DNA from: an uncultured Acidimicrobiales bacterium
GTDB taxonomy: Bacteria; Actinomycetota; Acidimicrobiia; Acidimicrobiales; CATQHL01
Assembly: GCA_958295925.1 (NCBI GenBank)
Contig: CATQHL010000001.1
Location: forward strand, 2,342,780-2,406,779
Direction of reading: 5' to 3'
DNA length: 64,000 bases
Part shown: in pieces, positions 1 to 8,893 of the stretch
How the letters are laid out: each line of letters opens with the position of its first letter
Numbering within the stretch: position 1 is the first letter of the stretch
Notes under the pieces: generated by a model
Databases searched by the model: none
What the model was told of the DNA's origin: nothing
Seen by the model: the letters and a program-made list of their open reading frames with translations, nothing else
Translations under genes and position numbers: made by a program

Positions 1-1376
1 GCTCGGCAAGCCCTGGTGGTTATTCGCTGCGGCCATCTGCGCCGCTCGTCTATGCGCGCGGCGTGGGTGTCAGCGCCTGCAAAATCCGCTGTGGCAGGGG
101 CGTTGAGCTCCTCCTTGCCGATTGAGGTGGTGAGCGAGGCGCGCACCTGCCCGTCCTCAAGCGGCAGGTCGCCCAGGTTGATGATCGGCATGTCGGCGGC
201 GTCCGCCCATATCCGCCGCACCCCCTCTGCCAGCATCTTGAGGGCGCCTCTTGCCCGCTGGAAGCCCGGCAAGGGGCCAATCCGCTTGTCGAGGCAGTCG
301 ATGAGGGCGGGGTGGAAGGGATACGAGAGCCGCAGGCGCTCGCAGTAGCCCGACGGGTCTGACGTGGCCCCCTTCGCCTGCACATTCTTGCGCTCCAGGT
401 CTGCGTAGAAGCCGCGATATGCCTCGGCTGTGGTGGCTGCTGCGGCCTCGTCCACGTGCTCGAAGAGGCGCCGGCGCAGGATGAACCCGATCTCCTCGTC
501 CTCTGCCGGCTTCCCTATGGCCCCCTTGGGGCGCTCCATAACCTCTGCGGCTTCCCGCAGCAGCCTCTCTGATGCCACGCTCGAGAGCATTTCTGTGACC
601 TCGTCTGTCTTCTTGCCGAAGGCGGCGGTGCCGGTGGCAAGCGTCACGATGATGCGCACGGCAGGGGCCGCCGTGGCGGCTTCGAAGAGAATCTTCAGGT
701 TGTCGACGGTGGCGTCGGCCAGCTTTTGGACCTCGGCGTCACCGGAGGCGGCCAGCCGATGCAGGTACTGGGCGAGTTCGTCGATGACGATCACGGTTGG
801 GGCTTCGCTCAGCATGTCCATCCAGACCTGCTTGCCGCAGCCGGTGCGGGCCGCGTCGCTGCGCGCCATCGCCTCTGCCGCCTGCCCGCCGAGTTGGCGG
901 CCTATCTCGCCCCATAGCGTGAACGTGGTCTCTTCTTCAACTGTCAGACCGTTGAGGGGGTCGAGGCTGTCGCCCACGACCGCCGCTATGCGGCACTGTG
1001 CTGGGAGCAGGCCAGGGTCGACGAACTCCTCGAGGTTGGACGGACGGGCGCCCGAGGCGATGTGCCAGAGGGCGATGAGGCCGTGCGTCTTGCCGCCTCC
1101 GAAACTGGTCTCGTAGCGGTAGACGGCGTGCTCGGCGCTGGGGGTTTGGGCTGCCTGGCCGGAGAGTCGGGCGAACGTGCCCCTCAGAAGCTCCTTCAGC
1201 CCCTGCGTGGGGAATGTGAGGGCGAAGAACGAGTCCGCGTCGGCGTAGGTCTCATACCCTTCGGCGTCTCGGACAACCTGGTCGAGCTGGGCTGCGAAGT
1301 GCTTGTCGACCAGTCCGCCTGCGAGCACGTCGGGCCGAGGGCGGCAGGTCTCCCGGATGCTCGCCGGCTGCGTCAT
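1..1376 (-). CDS. DUF499-family P-loop ATPase, C-terminus beyond window
   Basis: The reverse strand is open from an ATG at 1376 to the window edge (about 458 residues, partial). The translation has a Walker A motif FGGGKTH near residues 91-98 and a Walker B segment VIVIDELAQY near residue 195. Both are characteristic of DUF499 proteins, large ATPases that in other genomes sit beside DUF1156 methylases and helicases in anti-phage loci. An in-frame TGA about 45 bases upstream limits the start to the 1376 region. The partner genes would lie left of the window and cannot be seen. Two long G tracts precede the gene on its promoter side. The family call rests on the motifs; the defence role is inferred from family context. 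Confidence 0.8.
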   Translation of the reverse strand, partial: MTQPASIRETCRPRPDVLAGGLVDKHFAAQLDQVVRDAEGYETYADADSFFALTFPTQGLKELLRGTFARLSGQAAQTPSAEHAVYRYETSFGGGKTHGLIALWHIASGARPSNLEEFVDPGLLPAQCRIAAVVGDSLDPLNGLTVEEETTFTLWGEIGRQLGGQAAEAMARSDAARTGCGKQVWMDMLSEAPTVIVIDELAQYLHRLAASGDAEVQKLADATVDNLKILFEAATAAPAVRIIVTLATGTAAFGKKTDEVTEMLSSVASERLLREAAEVMERPKGAIGKPAEDEEIGFILRRRLFEHVDEAAAATTAEAYRGFYADLERKNVQAKGATSDPSGYCERLRLSYPFHPALIDCLDKRIGPLPGFQRARGALKMLAEGVRRIWADAADMPIINLGDLPLEDGQVRASLTTSIGKEELNAPATADFAGADTHAARIDERRRWPQRITTRACR

Positions 1377-1489
1377 GCGGCTTTGCGACGCCCGATGCGG
1401 CAGGGGCCAGATGCGCCCACGTCAAATGCGTGGGGTGGGGGAGTGGCGGTGGAGGTTGGAAGTCTCAGCGAGCCTCATCAGAAATATGC

Positions 1490-1501
1490 GGGGGGGGGGG
1501 G
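1490..1501. repeat. 12-base G homopolymer tract
   Basis: An uninterrupted run of 12 G on the + strand (C on the strand of the DUF499 gene), about 115 bases upstream of that gene's ATG. It is non-coding for DUF499 because a stop codon in frame separates them. Tracts of this length are prone to slipped-strand length change. Confidence 0.85.
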
Positions 1502-1537
1502 AAGTGGAGTGGATGTCTGTGGGGTTTATATGAATGC

Positions 1538-1554
1538 GGGGGGGGGGGGGGGGG
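1538..1554. repeat. 17-base G homopolymer tract
   Basis: A run of 17 G on the + strand, 37 bases from the first tract. Between the tracts the minus strand carries CATATAAACC, which could hold a -10-like element for the DUF499 gene. That is only a suggestion. No gene can be supported in 1377-1645. Confidence 0.85.
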
Positions 1555-1645
1555 AGCGGGGGCGGGTACAAGTCTTTACGAGACTTATCGAAATTGGGGT
1601 GGGCGGACGGCTAAGCGCAGATACTAGCAAACTGGCAGCGAAACT

Positions 1646-1791
1646 CCCTTAGGCGGCAGGAGCTTCTTCATGACGGCGTACGCCCCGTCGGGGGGTTCGT
1701 AGGGCTGCCAGCCTGAATCTCCTTCGGGTTTGCTCCACGAGTCGGGGAAGTAGCTTGGCTGTCCCGTTAATTCCACTGCCGTGGAGCGGCG
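1646..1791 (-). pseudogene. Fragment of the metzincin/FN3 protein gene
   Basis: Reverse-strand translation gives TAVELTGQPSYFPDSWSKPE followed by a WQPYEPPDG-like stretch. This closely matches the internal segment of the protease encoded at 4499-7669 (same region around 5855-5987). The DNA is also alignable with few differences over about 140 bases. Neither end continues into a domain, and the reading frame stops shortly after. It is a copied fragment of a gene rather than a gene, lying just downstream of the RCC1 gene of the left cassette. It suggests a further, almost erased cassette copy. Confidence 0.75.
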
Positions 1792-1841
1792 TTGGGGCCT
1801 GGCTGGCCGGTGGGCTGGCTGTGGTCGGCGTGTTCGGCGGT

Positions 1842-4502
1842 TCAGTAGCCAAAGCATTTACCGTAAGCGTTTGGCCCTTTTATGGCGCAGGCGTTGGTGT
1901 GGTAACTGGTGCTGATGCTGGTGTATTTGAAGGCGTCCCGCCATGTGTGGCTTCTTTTTCTGTCCGCGTTCCAGCATTCCACGCTGCCGTCGGGGTGGAG
2001 GCCGCAGGCGTGGTAGGCGCCGACGCTGAGTGCGGTGAACTCCTTTACAGGGGCGCTGCCCGGGGTGTAGGGGTAGTGGTAATTGTTGTCGACGCGGGCG
2101 CGGTAGGGCTTGTAGGTTATGGCGCACCAGGACGGGTTTAGGCAGCGGGGGCGGAGGCTGGGGAAGTTTTCGGGGGTGAGGCGGATGCCCAGTTCGGCGG
2201 CTTCCGTTTTTGTTAGTTCCTCGCCGTAGGTGTAGTGGTAGGGTCTCCATTCGCCTGTCTGATATCTGGGGAGTCCGTAGGACATGTTGAAATATGCCCA
2301 AGGGTCAACAAAATCCCCGGGCTTTTGGAAATGCACAGGGTGGCTCCATGCGCCTTTTGGGCTCCATGGGCCTTTCGGAGGGATTCGCCGTTTTGGCGTT
2401 TCGAATTTGAAGTGGCGATATCCCCAGCATTCGACTGTTCCTGCGGGGCGCAGGCCGCAGGCGAAACTGCGGCCTGCGCCTACGTAGGTGAATTCGCCTT
2501 CGGGCGGGTCGGTTACTTTGTGCCTGCCTTTGCCTACTACGTGCTTGCCGCCGGTTTCGTAGGGTTTTGTGAGGTCGCTCATGGGGATCTCGGTGATGTC
2601 GCGGTTGCTGCCCCAGCATTCGGCGGCCCCGTTTGGGCGCAGCCCGCAGGAGTACCCCCAGTTGCGGTCCACGTAGGCGGATGAGTGAATTATGCGGTAG
2701 GTGTAGCCGCCCCAGCCTGCGTTGATGGCGGTGAATTCGCCTTCGGGGGGGTTTGTTTTGCTTCGGCGGCGTTGGGCGCCCCAGCATTGGATCTCCCCGT
2801 CGGGGCGGAGCGCGCAGGCGTGGTAGTGGGAGACGCTGATTTTGGTGAACTCCCCCGCCGGGGGCGGCGCCCATTCAGGGCCCCCTGAATCCGGCCAGCA
2901 TTCGAGGGTGTCGTCGAGGCGGATGCCGCAGATCCTGGTGAGGCTGAGGGCCCCGGAGATGCTTTTGAAGCGCCCCTCGAGCTGCGGGATGCTGCCTTCC
3001 CGCGCCCACCAGCAGTCCACCTCCCCGCCTGGGCGGATGCCGCACGCCGCGCCGCCTACCTGGATTTCCTGGAACTCCCCTTCGGGGGCGGGCCGCTGCT
3101 CCCCGCTTAACCGGTCCCAGCACCGCACCGTGGAATCCGCGCGGCGCACCGCGCAGGCCAGCGTGGAGTTGTTGGAGACGCTGGTGTACTCCCCCGCCGG
3201 GGCGGGGAGCATCTCGTGCTCGTCGACCACGTTCACCCAGCAAACCAGTTGGTGGTCCTCGCCCACGCCGCAGCCGAAGTGGCTGGAGATGGCCAGCAGC
3301 GGGACGTCTGGTGTGAGGGGGTGCCTGTACCGCCAGTTGCCCCTCCCCGCCCGTGAGTCGCCTCCGGGGTATTCGCCTTCCACGTATTCCGCTGGTTCGG
3401 TGCTTCCCCAGCACTCGGCTTCCCCGCCGGGGCGTATTCCGCACACGTGCCCGGCGTCCTCGAGGCTTTGGTAGGGCCCCGGCGGGGGCTGCGTCGCCCC
3501 GCCGAAGCGCCCGCCCCAGCATTCGGCTTCCCCGCCGGGGCGCAGGCCGCAGGAGAAGTCCTTGCCGGTGGCCATGTCGGTGAAGCCGCCGGGCGGGGCG
3601 TCCCAGGCGCTGCGCCAGTGCTGCTGCGGCTCTCCCCAGCATTCTGCTTCCCCGTCGGTGCGGAGCGCGCAGGCGTGCTCGACCCCGACGCTGAGCGACT
3701 TGAAGGCGCCTGGGGGCGGCGGGATGCCGGCTGCGGGGTTCTGGCCCCAGCACTCCAGTTGCCCCTCTAGGCGTATCCCGCACGCGTACCCCCAGCCCGC
3801 GCTCACCGCCTTGAACAAGCCGGGGGGCGCCTTGAGGTCAGCGGGGTCGTCGCTCCACCCCGCCGGGCGGGCCTCCATGTCCTCGCGGGCCCCCTCGTAA
3901 TAATCCCTGTAGCTGTCCATGCGCCAGCAAGCCAGGGTGCCGATCTGATACAGCAGGCACGAGTAACCCCACCCCATCGACAACTCTGCGAAGCCGTAGT
4001 TCCACGCGGTGGCAGCCGCGGCGGCGGCGGAGGCGGCGGTCGTGGAGGCAGGCGAGTTCCACCATCTGGCTGGGGTGTCCTTCCCCGCCGCAGCGTCCGC
4101 GGCGGCGATGGCCGTGGCCGTGGTCGTCGTGGTGGTTGTGGTGGTGGCGCAGGCCCAGTTCAGTGAGAGGCATTCCTCGAGCGGCGGCCCGCCGCCGGAC
4201 GTGGTCGAAGTGCTTGACGTCGAGGCCGGGGGCTCCGCCGCCGCCGGCGTGGCCATGGCGGCCGGCGGGGGGGCGGGCGCCTGCCCCGCGGCGTCGCCCG
4301 CCCCCGCGCCGCGAACCGGCTGGGCGGGCGGCCCGGCGCCGGCGGGCGGGAGCGCGGCGGCGGGCGGCCCGGCGGTGGGGGCGGACGCCTCCCTTGGGGG
4401 GGTCGTGCCTCCCCCGCCGCAGGAGGCGAGAGCCGCCGCGGCCACGATTACGCACAACGCCTGGCAGGGGCGCCTGCCCGCAGCGCCGCCGAGACCTCTC
4501 AC
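1842..4502 (-). CDS. RCC1-repeat lipoprotein (copy A)
   Basis: An 886-residue predicted lipoprotein. The N-terminus has a hydrophobic stretch ending in the lipobox-like LASC (near residue 27), then a Pro/Ala/Thr-rich linker with a poly-Thr run. The rest is many tandem units of the RCC1 / Cys-rich beta-propeller type. Each is built like AGWGYSCGLRPGGEVECWG, with one Cys before GLR or GIR and one in ECW. Function is unknown; such proteins are expected to be surface-anchored binding or adhesion propellers. The GTG start at 4502 overlaps the TGA of the upstream protease gene (GTGA), so the two are probably translationally coupled. It is the best-preserved partner in the cassette that recurs at 13.9-18.3 kb. 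Lipidation would need the lgt gene at 49 kb. Confidence 0.85.
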   Translation of the reverse strand: MRGLGGAAGRRPCQALCVIVAAAALASCGGGGTTPPREASAPTAGPPAAALPPAGAGPPAQPVRGAGAGDAAGQAPAPPPAAMATPAAAEPPASTSSTSTTSGGGPPLEECLSLNWACATTTTTTTTTATAIAAADAAAGKDTPARWWNSPASTTAASAAAAAATAWNYGFAELSMGWGYSCLLYQIGTLACWRMDSYRDYYEGAREDMEARPAGWSDDPADLKAPPGLFKAVSAGWGYACGIRLEGQLECWGQNPAAGIPPPPGAFKSLSVGVEHACALRTDGEAECWGEPQQHWRSAWDAPPGGFTDMATGKDFSCGLRPGGEAECWGGRFGGATQPPPGPYQSLEDAGHVCGIRPGGEAECWGSTEPAEYVEGEYPGGDSRAGRGNWRYRHPLTPDVPLLAISSHFGCGVGEDHQLVCWVNVVDEHEMLPAPAGEYTSVSNNSTLACAVRRADSTVRCWDRLSGEQRPAPEGEFQEIQVGGAACGIRPGGEVDCWWAREGSIPQLEGRFKSISGALSLTRICGIRLDDTLECWPDSGGPEWAPPPAGEFTKISVSHYHACALRPDGEIQCWGAQRRRSKTNPPEGEFTAINAGWGGYTYRIIHSSAYVDRNWGYSCGLRPNGAAECWGSNRDITEIPMSDLTKPYETGGKHVVGKGRHKVTDPPEGEFTYVGAGRSFACGLRPAGTVECWGYRHFKFETPKRRIPPKGPWSPKGAWSHPVHFQKPGDFVDPWAYFNMSYGLPRYQTGEWRPYHYTYGEELTKTEAAELGIRLTPENFPSLRPRCLNPSWCAITYKPYRARVDNNYHYPYTPGSAPVKEFTALSVGAYHACGLHPDGSVECWNADRKRSHTWRDAFKYTSISTSYHTNACAIKGPNAYGKCFGY

Positions 4503-7500
4503 GGCGCCGAGGCCGCCGCGGGGATGGACGCCACGGCGGGCGCGCCGAGCGTCCAGGCCTCCTCGGCGGGATCATCAGTGAGAATGTTCAGGCTCACCGT
4601 GGAGTGCGCGTCGCCGTGCCCGGCCACCCCCGTGGGGTGGCTCCTGGTCACCCCCGCTATGAGGAACTGCTTGCCCCTCAGGGCAGGGTAAGCGGCGACG
4701 TCGAAATCGACGGCCAACTCGAAAACCTCTTGCGCTGATCCGTCAATGGTCGCGTCCACTCTCTTGCCCGCCGCGTCGTCGTCGCTTGAGCCGGAGGCGC
4801 CGCCCGCCTCTTCGGGGGCGGCATCATCGTTGGAGCCGTCATCATCGTTAGGGGTGCTTGCTATGTCCTCGGGTGTGAGGATGATCGGGTCCCCTGTTGT
4901 GAGGTGGGCTTTGCCTTCGCTGGTTTCCCTGAGGATCTGGGGCGCCCCGGTGTCGCCGATTCGGTGGAGTATCACGTAGCGGTAGGCGTTGTAGTAGTCC
5001 GCGTCTTTTTTGTCGATGGGCGGCAGCCCGAAGCGGAGCCTGTACACGTTGCTGTTGTCTTCGTCTTGCTTGAATCCGGTGTACCCGAACGCGGCCGGTT
5101 CGTGGATGTCGTGCAGGTCGGTTTTGTCGCGTGCGGTGACTGCGCCTGACTCGCAGTTGAGGGAGTCGGGGTCTTGGGTGCTCACTAGTAGTTGGTAGTC
5201 CTCCCAGTGGTGGGTCCTCGTTCCGTAGGACATGACTGATTTCACGCCCAGGGTGCGGTGGAGGCGGTGGCAGCCGTAGCCGTAGTCGCCGAGGCCGAGG
5301 AAGTGCCCTATCTCGTGGAGGATGAACCTTTTCAGCGTCGCGGCGTCGGCGTGGCGGGTGATGTGTATCACGGAGCCGCCGATCTTCTGGGGCAGGAAGC
5401 CCCCCACGCTGCGGTCAAGGTAGGCGCAGCCGGACACGGCGGCGCAGTGGGGGGTGCTGGCGGTGTAGCCGCAGGAAGCGGCGGCGGCGGCGCCGCGTGT
5501 GGGGGACGCGCAACTGGTGTCGTCGCAGTCGCCGGCCACCGAGGTGGTGGCGGGGCAGCACCCTGCGGTCGCCGGGTCCGCCGGAACCGGGGTGGCGGGC
5601 GCGGGGCAGACGGGCCTGTAGTCCATGAGGACTATGTCGAAGGCGGTGGTGGCGGCCTTCCGCCTCTGCGTCGCATCCGTGTTCTCCGCGGCGGTGATGG
5701 CTTTCTCCGCGCACGGCTTCGCCTGCGCGCCCGTGGAGGTGATCGTCTCGGCTGTGAGGGCCGCGGGGATGGCGGCGTTCCACGCCGCCGCTGCTTCGCT
5801 CAGCCCTGCGCTGAAGTCGCCCGCTTTGGTGCAGGCGGTGAGCGTCTCACCGCTTTGCAGCTTCTCGTTCATGACGGCGGACTCCCCGTCGGGGAGTTCG
5901 TAGGGCTGCCAGTCTGAAGCTCCTTCGGGTTTGCTCCACGAGTCGGGGAAGTTGCTTGGCTGTCCCGTGAGTTCCACTGCCGTGGAGTCGCCCAGGGCGT
6001 TGCCCGCCGTGACCTTGATGTTCTGCGGCTTGTAGGTCATTTTGCCCGAGATCGGTGAAGGCAGGTCGATGTCGTCATCCTCGGCGGCGCCAGCGGCGCC
6101 ATCCGGCACCGGTGTATCGGGCACTTCTATGAGGTGCAGGTGGTGCTCGTAGGCGAGTTCGGCCGGGGCGGTTATCAGTGTTTCCTCCCATTCCCCTGTC
6201 GAGTCCGCGTTTCTCCAGGCCACCTTGTAGCGCGTCAGCGGGTACCCGCCCAGGCAGGCGGGGTTACGCCAGTAGACGCGCAGTTCGCCATTTGCCCCCT
6301 TCGATGCTGTCAGCAGCAGGGCGTCCCGTACTGGGGCGGGGGCGCCTTTCGGTGTGCCTCCCGCCTCCCGGGTGAAGACAGTTGAGTTGCTTGCTGTCTG
6401 GCCTGTTATTTCCACGTCGTAGGCGGTGCAGGTTTTCAGGCCTGTGATTTCGTAGGTGTAGACGACGCCGGCGATGAGCGGGCGCAGCGGCCCCGGCAGG
6501 GCCAGCGCCGCGTCCGCGGCTGTCACCGACGCGACGCCCGTTCCGGAGGCGGGGTAGGAGGCGGTTGTGGTTTCCTTCCAGCGCAGCCTGTACTTCGTCG
6601 GGTAGTTCCCTGTGATGCGCCACGTGACTGTGAGCGACCCGTCCCCGGTGTGCACGTCCACGCCCGCGCCGGTGGTTGAGGACCTCGCGGAGGTGTCGAG
6701 GGGCGAGGGGGGCGCCGCCACGCAGCCCGCAGAGGCGCTGACACGCAACTCGCCGGAACCGCAAGGCGCAGTAGTGGTAGTGGTCGTCGTGGTAGTGGTG
6801 GTGGCCGGGGGAGGCGGCGAAGGAGCAGGCGGCGCTGGGGGAGGCGGCGCGGCGGTCGTCGTAGTGGTTGTTGTGGTCGTGGTGGTGGTGGTTGTGTGGC
6901 AGCGGGTTCCTTTGAGTGTTTTGCCTGCCGGGCAGGTGTATGTGTAGGTGGGCGGCGTGGTGAGGGTGCGGCTGCAGGTGGAGCCGCTCAGCGACCACCC
7001 CGACGGGCAGGCCTTCACCGGCGCGACCCAGGAGTAGCAGCGCCCCCCCGACAACGACCCCGTAACGCAGGAACTGCTCGCAACAGGCGCTTTATACGTG
7101 ACAGTCGTCACCGTGCGTGAACAGGTGCTGCCCGATCGGCTCCAACCCGGCACGCACGAATAGCTCAGCGTCCCGTAGCGGGTGACGGTGCTCGTCACCG
7201 TGCGTGAACAGGTGCTGCCTGATTTGATCCAACCGGGCGGGCAGGTGTAGCTGAGGGTGCCGTAGCGGGTGACGGTGCTAATGACGTTTCGGCTGCAGGT
7301 GCTGCCTGATTTGATCCAACCGGGCGGGCAGGTGTAGCTGAGGGTGCCGTAGCGGGTGGTGTATTTGTAGCAGGTGCTGCCTGATCGGCTCCACCCTGAT
7401 GCGCAGGAGTACACGTAAGTCAGCGGGGGTATGTAGCTCACGGAAGCCGCCCTGGTTGAAATCGCCGTGTAGCGGCACAAGGTGGGCGTCCCCCTGGGCG

Positions 7501-7669
7501 AGCAGGAAGCGGACGCAGCCTTGGACTCGCTGCGGGAGGTGGTGATTTTGCATGCCTTCCCCCCCTGCGCGCCGTTGGTGACGGTCACCAGCGTCCCCGC
7601 GCGCAGGAATAGCTCACCGACGCGGCGCCGTGATCCACCCGGCACGCCCACGCCGTCGCCCGCCACCAC
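4499..7669 (-). CDS. Metzincin-like metalloprotease with FN3 domains and Cys-rich repeats (copy A)
   Basis: A 1056-residue protein. From the N-terminus it has several tandem Cys-rich units (pattern SYTCPPGWIKSGSTCSRTV), a poly-Thr/Pro linker, and two fibronectin type III-like domains. A catalytic-type domain follows with HEIGHFLGLGD and, about 20 residues later, SVMSY. This is the metzincin zinc signature HExxHxxGxxD plus a Met-turn; Asp in the third ligand position recalls snapalysin-type enzymes. A C-terminal domain ends in EEAWTLG and is shared with the truncated copy at 18.3-19.0 kb. The GTG at 7669 gives no signal peptide. The leader ORF at 7614-7874 overlaps it in another frame, so the true N-terminus may be misplaced or frameshifted. 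It is probably a secreted peptidase; its substrate is unknown. Confidence 0.75.
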   Translation of the reverse strand: MVAGDGVGVPGGSRRRVGELFLRAGTLVTVTNGAQGGKACKITTSRSESKAASASCSPRGTPTLCRYTAISTRAASVSYIPPLTYVYSCASGWSRSGSTCYKYTTRYGTLSYTCPPGWIKSGSTCSRNVISTVTRYGTLSYTCPPGWIKSGSTCSRTVTSTVTRYGTLSYSCVPGWSRSGSTCSRTVTTVTYKAPVASSSCVTGSLSGGRCYSWVAPVKACPSGWSLSGSTCSRTLTTPPTYTYTCPAGKTLKGTRCHTTTTTTTTTTTTTTAAPPPPAPPAPSPPPPATTTTTTTTTTTAPCGSGELRVSASAGCVAAPPSPLDTSARSSTTGAGVDVHTGDGSLTVTWRITGNYPTKYRLRWKETTTASYPASGTGVASVTAADAALALPGPLRPLIAGVVYTYEITGLKTCTAYDVEITGQTASNSTVFTREAGGTPKGAPAPVRDALLLTASKGANGELRVYWRNPACLGGYPLTRYKVAWRNADSTGEWEETLITAPAELAYEHHLHLIEVPDTPVPDGAAGAAEDDDIDLPSPISGKMTYKPQNIKVTAGNALGDSTAVELTGQPSNFPDSWSKPEGASDWQPYELPDGESAVMNEKLQSGETLTACTKAGDFSAGLSEAAAAWNAAIPAALTAETITSTGAQAKPCAEKAITAAENTDATQRRKAATTAFDIVLMDYRPVCPAPATPVPADPATAGCCPATTSVAGDCDDTSCASPTRGAAAAASCGYTASTPHCAAVSGCAYLDRSVGGFLPQKIGGSVIHITRHADAATLKRFILHEIGHFLGLGDYGYGCHRLHRTLGVKSVMSYGTRTHHWEDYQLLVSTQDPDSLNCESGAVTARDKTDLHDIHEPAAFGYTGFKQDEDNSNVYRLRFGLPPIDKKDADYYNAYRYVILHRIGDTGAPQILRETSEGKAHLTTGDPIILTPEDIASTPNDDDGSNDDAAPEEAGGASGSSDDDAAGKRVDATIDGSAQEVFELAVDFDVAAYPALRGKQFLIAGVTRSHPTGVAGHGDAHSTVSLNILTDDPAEEAWTLGAPAVASIPAAASAP

Positions 7670-7874
7670 GCCGATTGGCGCTGGAACGCCCGCCGCTAGG
7701 GGCGGAGCGGCCGTTGCGGGATGGAGCGCTCCTGCGGGAACCCGCCGCAGAGCCGGATGCCCGCTTCGCAGCCGCCCGCTTCGCTGGTATCAGCGCCGCA
7801 GGAGGGTCGCCGGGCTCAGCGCGTCCTAGGAGGTCGTCGAGCCAGTCTGCGAATTTTCGCACGCCACTGCTCAT
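7614..7874 (-). CDS. Short conserved leader ORF (copy A)
   Basis: An 86-residue ORF starting MSSGVRKFADWLDDLL, then a Pro/Ala/Ser/Arg-rich tail. The ATG at 7874 follows a GGAG motif. The same start context (TTGGAG then TGAAATGAGC) is found before copy C at 19364. The N-terminal FADWLDDLL block recurs in copies B and C, so it is conserved and unlikely to be noise. It overlaps the protease start in a different frame. It may be a separate small protein or the true N-terminus of the protease after a frameshift. No known family is recognised. Confidence 0.5.
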   Translation of the reverse strand: MSSGVRKFADWLDDLLGRAEPGDPPAALIPAKRAAAKRASGSAAGSRRSAPSRNGRSAPSGGRSSANRRGGGRRRGRAGWITAPRR

Positions 7875-7917
7875 TTCATCTCCAAGACCTAGAGTCAACT
7901 TCAGGCAAGCATACCCC

Positions 7918-8106
7918 TCAGGCGGGGTCGCGGCCGCCGGCTCTGTTGCGGCGCACGACCACTGCGGCGCCCCTGTAGTCGGTCAGCGCCTCCACCTCCG
8001 TGCCGTGAAGTCGCCTATGGCTGCGTCCGACAGCACCACGGCGGGGCGCCCGCCGGCCGCGAAGCGCCCTCTGCGCCGAGCTCGGGTAACGCTGAGGTCG
8101 GCCAGT
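7918..8106 (-). pseudogene. 3' fragment of cobalamin transporter ATPase gene
   Basis: The reverse strand encodes HGTEVEALTDYRGAAVVVRR near its end, nearly identical to the C-terminus of the intact ATPase at 19408-20250. DNA similarity runs from about 7900 to 8106 against 19390-19605. No ATPase motifs remain. Its position directly upstream of the leader ORF copies the arrangement at the intact transporter, so it marks the boundary of the duplicated segment. Confidence 0.85.
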
Positions 8107-8221
8107 TGAGGGTTCCAAGCGCCGGCGTTCCGGCCTTGCTGGTGTTTCCGGTATGGGTCGCCGTGTCTAAGGCGGCTAATCGCTTGTCAGGGCTTCTCGG
8201 AAGGAGCGGTGTGGTTTTCTT

Positions 8222-8893
8222 CTACTGAATTGGTAGTTCTGGAAGAGAGTTTGCTAGTTTGACTGTTTCTAGGCTGATTGTGACGACTCGCTTTAGCAGT
8301 TCCACAATATGGCGGAGATTGTTGCGCTCGAGCCCCCAGTCGTTTGGGTCGTTTATTATACCGCTGGGTTTGTAGGTCTTATTCCGGTATCGGTAGAGAA
8401 TCCATTCAAGGGCCGGGCGTGGACCAAGTTGGTAGTCATAGGTTTGTAGGGGAATTCCTCGTAATGTAAGTTGCTGATTGACGACTATGGCTGAGCGATC
8501 CAAATCCCCTCCTTGTTTCAGGAACCTCATTTTTGTTATGTACCAGGATTTTGGATCTTTTTGGTTTGCAAGTAGCTGCCAGTCTTCCGACAGGGGATAT
8601 TGAACGACTTCTTCATAGTTGACATGAAGGTTGATTAGAGTATTGCCGATTTCCACGAATCGCCAGAATTTCTCGGCTGATTCGACAGTAGGAATACGCG
8701 GCAGTTCTTTTTGGAGATCAATCTTAAACATTTCCCTGTATTGGGGAGAGTGAAGTACACTATATACATACGCAAAGATATCGTCTCTGTTCACATCTTT
8801 CCCGAATAGGGCCTGGAAATGAGAAAGGCTTTCGCTTGTTATGTTGTTATGGCGTGCAAATCTTAAGCTATCAGCCGGGGAATGAGTTGAATC
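8222..8893 (-). pseudogene. Out-of-frame C-terminal domain of the Type ISP enzyme
   Basis: This frame is open from the C tract at 8894-8909 down to a TAG at 8222 (about 223 codons). It contains DDIFAYVYSVLHSPQYRE followed by a P-R-I-P segment, typical of the C-terminal specificity region of LlaBIII/LlaGI-type single-polypeptide restriction enzymes. The first ATG-like start inside it is not needed. With 15 or 18 C instead of 16, the upstream gene would read straight into it as PPPPPDSTHSPADS. It is therefore the detached tail of the neighbouring gene and probably not translated alone, although an internal start at 8794 is possible. Confidence 0.85.

Noticed and set aside
430..1116. Long + strand frames over 16-1650
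   Set aside because: They run antisense to the DUF499 gene, have biased Ser/Arg/Ala composition and no motifs. The reverse strand carries the Walker motifs.
2305..4581. Many long frames on both strands across the RCC1 and protease genes
   Set aside because: High-GC codon periodicity produces open shadow frames; none has a signal peptide or conserved motif, and the repeats make sense in one frame only.
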